Shown piece after piece: positions 46,933 to 54,900 of a DNA stretch of 64,000 nucleotides. The position numbers and the translations under genes are program-made. Numbering within the stretch: position 1 is the first letter of the stretch; every line of letters starts with the position of its first letter. The notes beneath the pieces are model-generated. The model was not told where the DNA came from, made no database searches, and saw only the letters and a program-made list of their open reading frames with translations. Source of the DNA: Clostridia bacterium (GTDB taxonomy: Bacteria > Bacillota_A > Clostridia > Oscillospirales > Acutalibacteraceae); NCBI GenBank assembly GCA_017456015.1, contig JAFTLL010000004.1, positions 62,001-126,000 on the forward strand, written 5' to 3'.

Positions 46933-47875
46933 CCATACAGACCTCCTCAATGTGATAACGGGGACGCTGCTTGGTTTCTACATAAATTTTCCCGATATAC
47001 TGGCCGATTAAACCGATGGCCGCCAGTTGCATACCGCCCAAAAACCAAATGGAAAGGATAAGCGAGGTCCAGCCCGGAATTGTTCTTCCGATAAAATACA
47101 TTACCAGCGAATAAAGGGCGGCGCAAAGTGCAAGCACCGTAATCAAAACGCCCAGAGCGGTAATCCGCTGAATCGGCTTTGCCGAAAAAGAGGTGATGCC
47201 GTCAAAAGCAAAGGAGAGCATTTTCTTGACCGGGTATTTGGATTCTCCGGCCTTTCGCTCACCGCGCACATAATAAACACAATCGGTTTTAAATCCCATG
47301 CTTGCCACCACGCCGCGCAAATACAAATTGCGTTCGCCGTACTGTTTCAGGGCTTCCAACGCGCGTGCACTCATCAAACGGAAATCGGCATGATTGTAGA
47401 CCGTTTTTACGCCCAACCGTTTCATAAGTTTGTAAAATCCCTGGGCGGTAAAGCGTTTGAAGAAGGTGTCGGATTTTCGGTCGTTGCGCACTCCGTACAC
47501 GATTTCACAACCCTCGTGATACCGATCGACCATTTTCTCAATGGCGGTAACATCATCCTGTAAATCGGCGTCAATAGAAATGCTGATATCGCAATGCGTC
47601 TTTGCCGCCATCAAGCCGGCAAACAGGGCGTTTTGATGCCCGACATTCCCTGCCAGTTTCACACCGCAAACATAAGGATTATCTTTGTGCGCCTGTACAA
47701 TCATTTGCCACGTGGCATCGCGGCTGCCGTCGTCAACAAAAAGCAACCGGCTCTCTTCGGCAATTTTCTGCTTTCTGATTAAATCCTTTAAAACGTCGGT
47801 TAAGGTTTGGGCAGTTTGCGCAAAGACCGCCTCCTCATTATAACAAGGGATAACGATATGCAAAATTTCTTTCAT
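46916..47875 (-). CDS. Family 2 glycosyltransferase (dolichol-phosphate mannosyltransferase-like) with C-terminal membrane anchor
   Basis: A 319-residue GT-A fold enzyme. The N-terminal catalytic domain has HIVIPCYNEEAVF, the metal-binding DADLQDDVTA (about residues 98-107) and the FKRFTAQGFYKLMKRLGV linker. Two membrane helices follow (about 230-250 and 265-285), as in GtrB/DPM1-type enzymes that charge undecaprenyl phosphate with a sugar. The adjacent GtrA protein is the expected partner. Which sugar is used cannot be read from the sequence. Confidence 0.92.
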   Translation of the reverse strand: MKEILHIVIPCYNEEAVFAQTAQTLTDVLKDLIRKQKIAEESRLLFVDDGSRDATWQMIVQAHKDNPYVCGVKLAGNVGHQNALFAGLMAAKTHCDISISIDADLQDDVTAIEKMVDRYHEGCEIVYGVRNDRKSDTFFKRFTAQGFYKLMKRLGVKTVYNHADFRLMSARALEALKQYGERNLYLRGVVASMGFKTDCVYYVRGERKAGESKYPVKKMLSFAFDGITSFSAKPIQRITALGVLITVLALCAALYSLVMYFIGRTIPGWTSLILSIWFLGGMQLAAIGLIGQYIGKIYVETKQRPRYHIEEVCMDVSPN

Positions 47876-47883
47876 ACGCTTTC

Positions 47884-48894
47884 CTACCTTCTATAATCTA
47901 TCGGCAATGTTGCTGTTGCATTCAAATCATTTCCCGCAAAATTTCCGCTTGCTTGCTCATAGTAGGCCTGCACGCCAATCATCGCCGCATTGTCACCGCA
48001 ATAGCGAAGCTCCGGCATATAAAGGGTGTAGCTATTTTCCTTGCAGGCCGTCTGCATTCGTGTGCGCAGTTCACTGTTGGCCGAAACACCACCGGCCAGT
48101 ACGATTTGGGTTGCACCGTATTCTTCCGCGGCACCAAGGGTATGCGAAAGCAACAAATCACAGACGGCGTGACGCACCGCACCGGCAAGTGCCGGCACAT
48201 CAACGGTTTCCCCTTTTTGCTCGGCATTATGGGTCAGATTCACAACCGCGGTTTTCAGCCCCGAAAAAGAAAAGTCATAGCCGCCATCATGTACCGACGG
48301 CCGAGGCAAGGTGTATTTTTTCCAACCCTCCGGGTCGGCAATCTTGTCCAGCTCTACTCCGCCGGGATAGGGCAAGCCCATAGCGCGCGCCGATTTATCA
48401 AAGCATTCTCCGGCCGCGTCGTCCCGCGTAATTCCAATCGGACGAAAGACGGTATAATCCTCAACCAGAACAATTTGTGTGTTTCCGCCCGAAACCAGCA
48501 GACACAAAAAGGGCGGTTTTAAATCGGGTGCGGTAATGTAGTTGGCCGCGATATGTCCGCGCAAATGATGCACCGGAATCAGCGGAACACCCAATGCCAT
48601 GGCAAGCCCTTTGGCAAAATTCACACCGACCAGCAAAGCGCCGATTAAGCCCGGCGCAAAGGTCACCGCAACGGCCTCGATTTCTTTATAGGTGATGCCG
48701 GCCTGCTCAACCGCACGGCGGCAGACCTGGGAAATGGCCTCGGCATGACGGCGCGAGGCAATCTCCGGCACAACGCCGCCGTAAATCCTGTGTTCGGCAA
48801 TCTGGGTGGCAATCACATTGGAAAGCACCCGTCTTCCGTCGGTTACGGCAACCGAGGTTTCGTCACAAGAGCTTTCTACACTCAAAATTAACAT
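47884..48894 (-). CDS. tsaD: tRNA threonylcarbamoyladenosine (t6A37) transferase TsaD
   Basis: Transfers the threonylcarbamoyl group onto A37 of ANN-decoding tRNAs. The 336-residue protein starts MLILSVESSCDETSVAV and has the metal motif SRRHAEAIS and HHLRGH (about residues 107-121), and the nucleotide-binding LVSGGNTQIVLVED and GGVSANSELR segments. It overlaps the end of the RimI fusion by seven bases (ATGTTAA). In many genomes tsaD, tsaB and rimI are neighbours; tsaB and tsaE are not in this window. Confidence 0.96.
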   Translation of the reverse strand: MLILSVESSCDETSVAVTDGRRVLSNVIATQIAEHRIYGGVVPEIASRRHAEAISQVCRRAVEQAGITYKEIEAVAVTFAPGLIGALLVGVNFAKGLAMALGVPLIPVHHLRGHIAANYITAPDLKPPFLCLLVSGGNTQIVLVEDYTVFRPIGITRDDAAGECFDKSARAMGLPYPGGVELDKIADPEGWKKYTLPRPSVHDGGYDFSFSGLKTAVVNLTHNAEQKGETVDVPALAGAVRHAVCDLLLSHTLGAAEEYGATQIVLAGGVSANSELRTRMQTACKENSYTLYMPELRYCGDNAAMIGVQAYYEQASGNFAGNDLNATATLPIDYRR

Positions 48895-49754
48895 TGGTTA
48901 TCCCCTTGTAAATTTTTTGTCATTAACAGTGCATCCTCCTTGGGCGCACGGTAAAAATCCCGACGACGGCCGACCTCGGCAAAGCCAAGTTTTCGGTAAA
49001 GCGAAACGGCCGCCCAGTTGGAGGGACGCACCTCCAAGGTAATGCTTTCCGCTTGCTTTTCAAGGCAGGCCGCGCAAAGCCGCGCCGTCAATGCCCGGCC
49101 GATACTCCGGCCGCGAAAACGGTTGTCAACCGCAATATTGGTAACATAGCCGGTATCGACCGTAATCTGCACGCCGGCATAGCCGACGACTTCCCGGTCG
49201 GTTTTGGCAACGAAAAAGGCGGTGCCGTTACGGTAAGCGTCTGTTATCCCCTTTTCCGACCAAGGCTCGGAAAAGCATTGTTGCTCCAATGCGGCGACGG
49301 CCGGGGCATCCTGCACCGAAAAAGCCGTTATAACAAATCCAAACAAATGCAGATGGACTTTTTCTAAACCCGAAAGAATTGCATCGCGGCAACGGCGGTA
49401 TATCTCCATATCCCCTCCGTAAGGGTCGGGAATGTTCATACAAAGAATTTTTTCCTCCGGAATACCGGCCGACTGCAAGGCTGCCTTATGCCCCTGTGAC
49501 ATGACACAAAGTAAGTCGGCCGTTTGAGCCTCGGGAAGGGTTAAAGGCATGGATACGCGGCCTTTGGCCGCTATACCCAGTTCCGCCAGGGCGGTAACCG
49601 CATGGTCTGCCATCGGTGCACCGTCAGCCGCCAGACCGCGGCTGTAAACAGCTGTTTTTTCTTCCCCGATGCTTTTCAAATAAGCCTTGTACAACTGCTC
49701 AGCCATGGGACTTCGGCAGGTGTTGCCGGTACAAATAAAAATTACGGTTTTCAT
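48888..49754 (-). CDS. Fusion protein: low-molecular-weight protein arginine/tyrosine phosphatase plus RimI acetyltransferase
   Basis: A 288-residue single frame joins two enzymes. The N-terminal half (about 1-135) is a low-molecular-weight phosphatase with the P-loop CTGNTCRS (Cys8, Thr12, Arg14) and the acid loop DPYGG (Asp110). The Thr in the loop and the sequence around GGDMEIYRRCRDAI resemble YwlE, a protein-arginine phosphatase. The C-terminal half (about 140-288) is a RimI-type GNAT with RGRSIGRALTARLC as acetyl-CoA loop and LYRKLGFAEVGRRRDFY as C-terminal signature. These are normally separate genes. The ATG follows the polA end by ATGA overlap. Confidence 0.9.
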   Translation of the reverse strand: MKTVIFICTGNTCRSPMAEQLYKAYLKSIGEEKTAVYSRGLAADGAPMADHAVTALAELGIAAKGRVSMPLTLPEAQTADLLCVMSQGHKAALQSAGIPEEKILCMNIPDPYGGDMEIYRRCRDAILSGLEKVHLHLFGFVITAFSVQDAPAVAALEQQCFSEPWSEKGITDAYRNGTAFFVAKTDREVVGYAGVQITVDTGYVTNIAVDNRFRGRSIGRALTARLCAACLEKQAESITLEVRPSNWAAVSLYRKLGFAEVGRRRDFYRAPKEDALLMTKNLQGDNQC

Positions 49755-52291
49755 GCTTCTTTTGCCTCATACCAGGTCTTGCCGATATGCACATCGGCAA
49801 GCATCGGCACAGCAAACTGCACCGCATTTTCCATTTCTTCTTTTAACAACCGGGCGGCTGCCTCGGCCTGGGCTTCGGGCACCTCGATAATCAATTCATC
49901 ATGCACCTGCATAATGATATGCGCGGCAGGCAGTTCCCGTTTCAGGCGGCTGTAAACCCGCACCATGGCAATTTTGATAATATCGGCCGCTGTGCCTTGA
50001 ATCGGCATATTTCGAGCCACGCGCTCACCGAAGGCACGCAGCATACCGTTTGAAGAGGAAAGTTCGGGCAACAGTCTTCTCCGGCCGAACAATGTGGTTA
50101 CATAGCCGTTTTCCTTGGCCGTAAGCACCATCTGCTCCATATACCGCTGTACCCCGATATAGGTTTGAAAATAGGAGTTGATATAGGCCTCAGCCTCCTT
50201 GCGGGTAACACCGATATCTTTTGCCAGAGAGAAGGCGCCGATACCGTAGACAATACCGAAATTGACCGCCTTGGCGCGGCTGCGCATCAGCGGTGTGACC
50301 ATTTCGGGCGGCAGGCCAAAGACCTGCGAAGCGGTGATGGTATGAATGTCGGCTCCGGTTTGGAAGGCCTCTATCATCGCCGCGTCTTCTGCCGCGTGTG
50401 CCAGCACGCGCAGTTCAATTTGCGAGTAGTCGGCATCACAAAGAACACAGCCCTCCGAGGCTTTAAAAAAGCGGCGCAGTTCCCGCCCCTCGGGGCGGCG
50501 CACCGGAATGTTTTGCAGATTAGGTTCGGTACTGCTCAAACGGCCGGTTCGTGTTTCGGTTTGGTTTAAGGTCGAGTGAATACGGCCGTTTTGGTCTGCC
50601 ACCTCGGTCAAGCTATCACAATAGGTGGATTTCAGTTTGGCCAAATGGCGGTATTCTAACAAATCCGAAATGACCGGGTGCGCATCGCGCAGGCCTTCCA
50701 AGACCTCCGCATTGGTAGAATACCCGGTTTTTGTCTTCTTTTTGCAGGGCAGGCCAAGTTTTTCAAACAAGGCTTCCCCCAGCTGCTTGGGTGAATTTAA
50801 ATTAAAAGCATACCCTACTGCATCATAAATACGGGCGGTTTGTTCTTCTATTTTTTGTTGCAGCTGAACACCATAGGCCGAAATGCCGGCACAATCGACC
50901 AGAAATCCGGTTTTCTCCATATCGGCCAGCACCTGTGCCAAAGGAATCTCAATTTCGCGCAAAAGTGCCGATTGTCCGGCCGTCGCAATCTGTTTTTCCA
51001 TCTCCTCGCAAAGCAGGCTGAACAAAGCCCCCTGCTTTTCGGGCTCGCCACCTCCGGTTATCGCCGGCGTACCGACACCGTATTCTGCCGCAAGGCGCTC
51101 AACCGCGTAGTTGGAAGCCGAGGGATTGAGCAAATAACCGGCCAGGCTGGAATCAAAGGTGACATTACGTACCTCTATACCATTGTCCAACCCGAAACGG
51201 TAAAGCCATTTGGCATCGTTAACGCGTTTGTCAATTTTTTCGTCCGCAAGCAAAGCAGCAAGGGATTGCAACTCGGCGCCGATTTCACAAGCATAGACAC
51301 CGCGGCCGCTGCACAGCGACAGCAACGCATCATTCACAATGTAAATATCGCAGGCTTCTGCCGTTTGCGGAAAGGCCTGCAAGCAGGAAAAGGCCACACT
51401 GTCGGGCGTGACGGCTTCCTCCTCTTCCAGTCCGAGCTTGGAGAGCAGAGAAAAGAACTCCAACCGGCTGAGCAGTTTGCGCAAAGCGGCAGTATCCGGC
51501 TCCCGATTGCGCAAAGACTCGATATCCTTATCCAGCGGAACCTCGGTGTAAATGGTGCCGAGCTCGCGGCTCAGATAAGCGCTGTCCCGTCCGGCGGCCA
51601 GTTTGGCGCGGAGGGAATCTTTGATGTCCAGCGTGTCCAGTTGACTGTAAATGGTATCAATATTTTCAAAGCGGCGAATCAAGTCGGCGGCGGTTTTTTC
51701 CCCGACACCGGCAACGCCCGGAATATGGTCGGACGCGTCACCCTGCAAGGCCTTCATTTCAATCATACCTTGCGGTTCTACCCCGTAACGCGCGAAAATT
51801 TCCGCCCGGTCAATCACCGTTAACTGCGGCGCGCCCTGCTTGGTAGAGGCCAGCAAAACCTTGGTGGTATCGCTGACCAGCTGGAAGGAGTCCCTATCGC
51901 CGGTTGAAATGACGCAGATATTTCCGCTTTGTTCACAACGCTTGGCCAGCGTACCCAGAATATCGTCAGCTTCATAGCCCTCTTTTTCCAGGCAGGTATA
52001 GCCGAAGGCGGTCAAAAGCTCTTTTAATACCGGCATTTGCGATGCCAGTTCGGGCGGCATGGGCTTTCGGCCTGCCTTATACTCGGCATATTTTTGATGG
52101 CGAAAGGTCGGCTTTCGCAGGTCAAAGGCCACACATACCCCATCGGGCTGCTCCACCTCAATCAACCGATTGAGAATATTCATAAAGCCGTAAATGCCGT
52201 TGGTGTATTCCCCGCTTTTGGTGGTAAGCAGGCGAATTCCGTAAAAGGCACGGTTGATGATACTGTTTCCGTCCACCGCAAGAATTTTCAT
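49751..52291 (-). CDS. polA: DNA polymerase I
   Basis: Fills gaps and removes RNA primers in repair and replication. The 846-residue protein has a 5'-3' exonuclease domain (about 1-290, LKELLTAFGYTCLEKEGYEADD and GDRDSFQLV), a middle domain, and the A-family polymerase with motif A DYSQIELRVLAHA, motif B RSRAKAVNFGIVYGIGAFSL and motif C QVHDELIIEVPE. In the middle domain the DxE of exo I is not found (the region reads GVYACEIGAE), so proofreading is probably lost, as in Bacillus PolA. Coordinates fit a standard ATG start. Confidence 0.96.
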   Translation of the reverse strand: MKILAVDGNSIINRAFYGIRLLTTKSGEYTNGIYGFMNILNRLIEVEQPDGVCVAFDLRKPTFRHQKYAEYKAGRKPMPPELASQMPVLKELLTAFGYTCLEKEGYEADDILGTLAKRCEQSGNICVISTGDRDSFQLVSDTTKVLLASTKQGAPQLTVIDRAEIFARYGVEPQGMIEMKALQGDASDHIPGVAGVGEKTAADLIRRFENIDTIYSQLDTLDIKDSLRAKLAAGRDSAYLSRELGTIYTEVPLDKDIESLRNREPDTAALRKLLSRLEFFSLLSKLGLEEEEAVTPDSVAFSCLQAFPQTAEACDIYIVNDALLSLCSGRGVYACEIGAELQSLAALLADEKIDKRVNDAKWLYRFGLDNGIEVRNVTFDSSLAGYLLNPSASNYAVERLAAEYGVGTPAITGGGEPEKQGALFSLLCEEMEKQIATAGQSALLREIEIPLAQVLADMEKTGFLVDCAGISAYGVQLQQKIEEQTARIYDAVGYAFNLNSPKQLGEALFEKLGLPCKKKTKTGYSTNAEVLEGLRDAHPVISDLLEYRHLAKLKSTYCDSLTEVADQNGRIHSTLNQTETRTGRLSSTEPNLQNIPVRRPEGRELRRFFKASEGCVLCDADYSQIELRVLAHAAEDAAMIEAFQTGADIHTITASQVFGLPPEMVTPLMRSRAKAVNFGIVYGIGAFSLAKDIGVTRKEAEAYINSYFQTYIGVQRYMEQMVLTAKENGYVTTLFGRRRLLPELSSSNGMLRAFGERVARNMPIQGTAADIIKIAMVRVYSRLKRELPAAHIIMQVHDELIIEVPEAQAEAAARLLKEEMENAVQFAVPMLADVHIGKTWYEAKEA

Positions 52292-52323
52292 AATCTACTC
52301 CTTGTAATTCGGTTTCGCGTATT

Positions 52324-52348
52324 GTAAAATATATTTAATATATTTTAC
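52324..52348. promoter_or_regulatory. AT-rich palindrome between polA and dus
   Basis: GTAAAATATA (52324-52333), five bases, TATATTTTAC (52339-52348): perfect 10-bp arms in the 96-nt gap between two divergent genes. It overlaps possible -10 sequences on both strands and could be an operator, a shared promoter or a simple AT-rich DNA feature. No clear -35 boxes are visible. Confidence 0.4.
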
Positions 52349-52387
52349 CACAAGCAAAACAAAAACTCAACATTACAGGAGAAATTT

Positions 52388-53362
52388 ATGAAAATCGGGA
52401 ATCTGCAAATCAACGGCTTTGTGGCACTCGCACCGATGGCCGGTGTGGCCGACCGTGCCATGCGCGAGCTTTGCATAAAAGAGGGGGCGGCCTATTGCGT
52501 CGGCGAGCTGGCGAGCGCAAAAGCCATTGTACTGGGCGATAAAAAATCGGCCACTTATTTGAAAGCCTCTCAGGCAGAACAGCCCTTCGGCTGCCAGTTG
52601 TTCGGCTGTAACCCTGAAATTATGGCCGAAGCCGCCCGAATTGCAGAAGAATATCATCCGGCTTTTATTGACATTAACATGGGTTGTCCTGCGCCCAAAG
52701 TGGCGGTTGCAGGCGGTGGCGGTGCGGCGCTGATGCGCGACCCGAAACTGGCCGGTAAAATTGTACGGGCGGTGGCCGAGGCGGTAAAATTACCGGTTAC
52801 GGTCAAAATCCGCACCGGTTGGGATGCCCAAAGCGTTACCGCCGTCGAGGTGGCGCGCATTGCCGAGGCAAACGGGGCGGCGGCCATTACAGTACACGGA
52901 CGCACTCGCAGTCAAATGTATGCGCCGCCCTGCGATATAAAAACCATTGCCGAGGTAAAGGCGGCGGTTTCGGTTCCGGTCATTGCCAACGGCGATATTG
53001 CCACACCTGCCGACGCGGCGCGTATGTACGAACAAACCAATTGCGATTTTATTATGGTCGGTCGCGCGGCAATGGGGAATCCTTTTCTTTTTCGGCAAAT
53101 CAACACCTATCTGGCCGAAGGGCGCTTGCTGCCCGAGCCGCCCCTTTCGGTGCGGTTGCTGGCTTTGATAAATCAAATCGAAAAAATGCGCGAATATAAG
53201 GGCGACCATATCGCCTTTCTGGAAGCAAGAAAGCATACCGCTTGGTATATGCATGGCTTAAACGGTGCGGCCGAGCTGCGCCGTCAATCCGCCGCCATAT
53301 CCTCTATGGAGGATGTATTGCAGGTTTGCAAACAGGCGCAAAATTTAAATCCCGACGAATAA
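52388..53362 (+). CDS. dusB: tRNA-dihydrouridine synthase (Dus family, DusB-like)
   Basis: Reduces uridines in tRNA using FMN and NAD(P)H. The 324-residue TIM-barrel protein has LAPMAGVADRAMRELC near the start, the catalytic cysteine in NMGCPAPKV (about residue 100), ITVHGRTRSQMY and the GRAAMGNPFLF FMN-phosphate region. DusB in other bacteria is close to fis or at similar isolated sites; here it diverges from polA and is followed by a small gene. Which uridine it reduces is not determined by sequence. Confidence 0.94.
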   Translation: MKIGNLQINGFVALAPMAGVADRAMRELCIKEGAAYCVGELASAKAIVLGDKKSATYLKASQAEQPFGCQLFGCNPEIMAEAARIAEEYHPAFIDINMGCPAPKVAVAGGGGAALMRDPKLAGKIVRAVAEAVKLPVTVKIRTGWDAQSVTAVEVARIAEANGAAAITVHGRTRSQMYAPPCDIKTIAEVKAAVSVPVIANGDIATPADAARMYEQTNCDFIMVGRAAMGNPFLFRQINTYLAEGRLLPEPPLSVRLLALINQIEKMREYKGDHIAFLEARKHTAWYMHGLNGAAELRRQSAAISSMEDVLQVCKQAQNLNPDE

Positions 53363-53406
53363 ACCGAAAAGCACTGGTTACAATAACCTCGTAAGGAGGA
53401 ATTGTA

Positions 53407-53589
53407 ATGCAAAACGGAAAAACCATGAATTTTGTTAAGGGTGTGGGTATTGGCATGGCCGCCGGTGCCGTGGCTACGGTCGTTGGAAAAGCGGTTATGG
53501 ACAACAAAAAAAGTGTTGTTAAAAAAACCGGAAAGGCTGTAAAAAGTCTGGGCGAAGTGGTAGACAACATCAGCTGTTTTTTCAAGTAA
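53407..53589 (+). CDS. Small membrane-associated protein of unknown function (60 residues)
   Basis: A 60-residue product with a glycine/alanine-rich hydrophobic helix (VKGVGIGMAAGAVATVVGKAV, residues about 10-30 when read through in short pieces: VKGVGIGMAA and GAVATVVGKA), then a lysine-rich amphipathic end. This is the general look of the YtxH type of small anchoring proteins, though a family call is not safe. AAGGAGG precedes the ATG, a terminator follows, and dusB lies 45 nt upstream, so it is very likely expressed with it. Confidence 0.75.
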   Translation: MQNGKTMNFVKGVGIGMAAGAVATVVGKAVMDNKKSVVKKTGKAVKSLGEVVDNISCFFK

Positions 53590-53594
53590 AAACA

Positions 53595-53626
53595 AAAAAC
53601 AGCCGGGAAATTCCCGGCTGTTTTTA
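53595..53626. terminator. Bidirectional terminator between the 60-residue protein gene and the ECF gene
   Basis: AAAAACAGCCGGG and CCCGGCTGTTTTT with a short central loop. T-runs lie on both strands; the ECF gene's stop codon lies within the right T-run. Confidence 0.9.
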
Positions 53627-54124
53627 TTTAATTTTTTTGAGCAGAGCCGACAGCGGCACCACCAGCGCACCGGCAAAGAAATTGCTAATGCCATGTACCG
53701 CATCCCACGGCAGACCGGCCACAATCCAGGCCAGCATACCCTTAAAATCCAGTCCAAACAAAATGGCCTGCATGGGCGCATACAATGTACCGAACAGAAA
53801 CCCGTGCACCGCACAGGTCAGCATATAGACCGGGACGGCAACCTTTTTCGGCATGGTTTTCGGCAGCAGCATCGTGACACCCCAAAGCAGCGTCCAAATA
53901 TACAGATACGGAATCCACCAGAGGGAAAATCCGGCAAACAGGCCGTTTAAAAAAACATAGACATAAATCGGAATCAAGGCTTTTTGCCGAAAGACCACCG
54001 TAAAACTCACGGTAAACATGGCCAGCAGATGCACATTGGGCAAAAATTCCATTAAAATCTTAGAGCCGTACATCAATGCGCCGAGCAATGCAAACAGGGT
54101 AAGCTCCTTGGTTTTCAGGCGCAT
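53624..54124 (-). CDS. ECF transporter S component, predicted corrinoid or precursor specific
   Basis: A 166-residue membrane protein with about six hydrophobic helices, the size and pattern of ECF substrate-binding subunits: TLFALLGALMYGSKILMEFL begins helix 1. The residues AWIVAGLPWDAVHGISNFFAG form the last loop and helix. No ECF ATPases or T component lie nearby, so it would share a general ECF module encoded elsewhere. The cobalamin riboswitch upstream and the DUF4430 lipoprotein next to it point to cobalamin or a corrinoid precursor as substrate. It overlaps the lipoprotein stop by one base (TAATG). Confidence 0.88.
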   Translation of the reverse strand: MRLKTKELTLFALLGALMYGSKILMEFLPNVHLLAMFTVSFTVVFRQKALIPIYVYVFLNGLFAGFSLWWIPYLYIWTLLWGVTMLLPKTMPKKVAVPVYMLTCAVHGFLFGTLYAPMQAILFGLDFKGMLAWIVAGLPWDAVHGISNFFAGALVVPLSALLKKIK

Positions 54125-54570
54125 TATTTTTCTGCCTTTAAGGTATAGGTTTCGCCATCAGACAATTCGGTTTGGTCTACACCGGTCTGCGCATAGGTAT
54201 CGCCGATGTAAAAGGACCAATAATATCCATCAGTGTTATAGTCCAGCGTTTCTCCGTCGACCGTTTTAACATAGAGACCATACTGTCCCTCATCACCGGC
54301 AATCAGTTCTTCCTTTAAAAGCGCGGCACCCACCGTCGTTTCATCGGTTTTGACCGAAAACTGCTTTTGACTGCCGTCCTTATGGACTACGGTTAGGCTG
54401 AAAGCGGTTTTGCCCTCACCCAGTTCGGTTACCTCGGTTGCGGAAGCGGTACTTCCTGTCCTTTCGGCATCTGTCTTTTGACAGGCGGTCATACTTAGTG
54501 CCAACGCCGCAATCAGCACCAAACAAACCATTGCCGACAAAATGCGTTCAAATACATTTGTCTTTTTCAT
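54124..54570 (-). CDS. DUF4430 lipoprotein, candidate extracellular cobalamin-binding protein
   Basis: A 148-residue lipoprotein: signal peptide to about 29 with lipobox LSMTAC (lipid on Cys30), a short Ser/Thr linker, then a DUF4430 domain (about 55-146). The domain includes KTDETTVGAALLKEELI and DGYYWSFYIGDTYAQTGVDQ segments. This domain resembles the C-terminal domain of transcobalamin and intrinsic factor, which holds B12 from below. With the cobalamin riboswitch in front and the ECF S component behind, it is likely to capture a corrinoid outside the cell and pass it to the transporter. Confidence 0.88.
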   Translation of the reverse strand: MKKTNVFERILSAMVCLVLIAALALSMTACQKTDAERTGSTASATEVTELGEGKTAFSLTVVHKDGSQKQFSVKTDETTVGAALLKEELIAGDEGQYGLYVKTVDGETLDYNTDGYYWSFYIGDTYAQTGVDQTELSDGETYTLKAEK

Positions 54571-54647
54571 GTTTGTTTTCTCCTTTGTTTTTCATTATCA
54601 TTATCGCAGACGGCCGGCACTCGCGGCCACAATGCTCTGCTTTTATA

Positions 54648-54816
54648 CAGGTCCGGTCTTCCGGCTTACGCGATGGCTACATACCAACCTTCTCAGGAAA
54701 GTTCCCAATGGTGTTTCATCTCTTGCGGCAGAGATATATGGCTGTATACACGTTTACGGCGACGGGCTCGCACAGGATTTGCACCTGTTTCCCACAGCAC
54801 AGGCTGTTTTTGACCT
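54648..54816 (-). promoter_or_regulatory. Cobalamin (B12) riboswitch
   Basis: The minus strand shows the conserved elements: P1 CAGGTC/GACCTG (54816-54811 with 54653-54648), GGGAA then GGTGCAAATCC (54785-54775), GCGAGCCCGTCGCCGTAA, and a B12 box AGCCGGAAGACCGG (54666-54653). Downstream, GCAGA...TCTGC and GGCC/GGCC arms form a stem before the lipoprotein ribosome binding site. There is no U-run, so control may be at translation. The downstream genes should be off when cobalamin is plentiful. Confidence 0.93.
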
Positions 54817-54832
54817 GCAATCAGTTTACCAC

Positions 54833-54860
54833 ATTGTACACGCTTTTGCAAGTAATACAA
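54833..54860 (-). promoter_or_regulatory. Promoter of the cobalamin riboswitch transcript
   Basis: Minus-strand TTGTAT (54860-54855), 16 nt, TACAAT (54838-54833), just upstream of the riboswitch and overlapping the end of the xpt terminator. Confidence 0.6.
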
Positions 54861-54888
54861 AACGGAACGGCCAAGGCCGTTCCGTTTG
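54859..54888 (-). terminator. Terminator of xpt
   Basis: Minus-strand AAACGGAACGGCC and GGCCGTTCCGTTTT pair around a minimal loop, followed by GTATT. It lies 14 nt after the xpt stop. Confidence 0.85.
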
Positions 54889-54900
54889 CTTATCTGCGCT

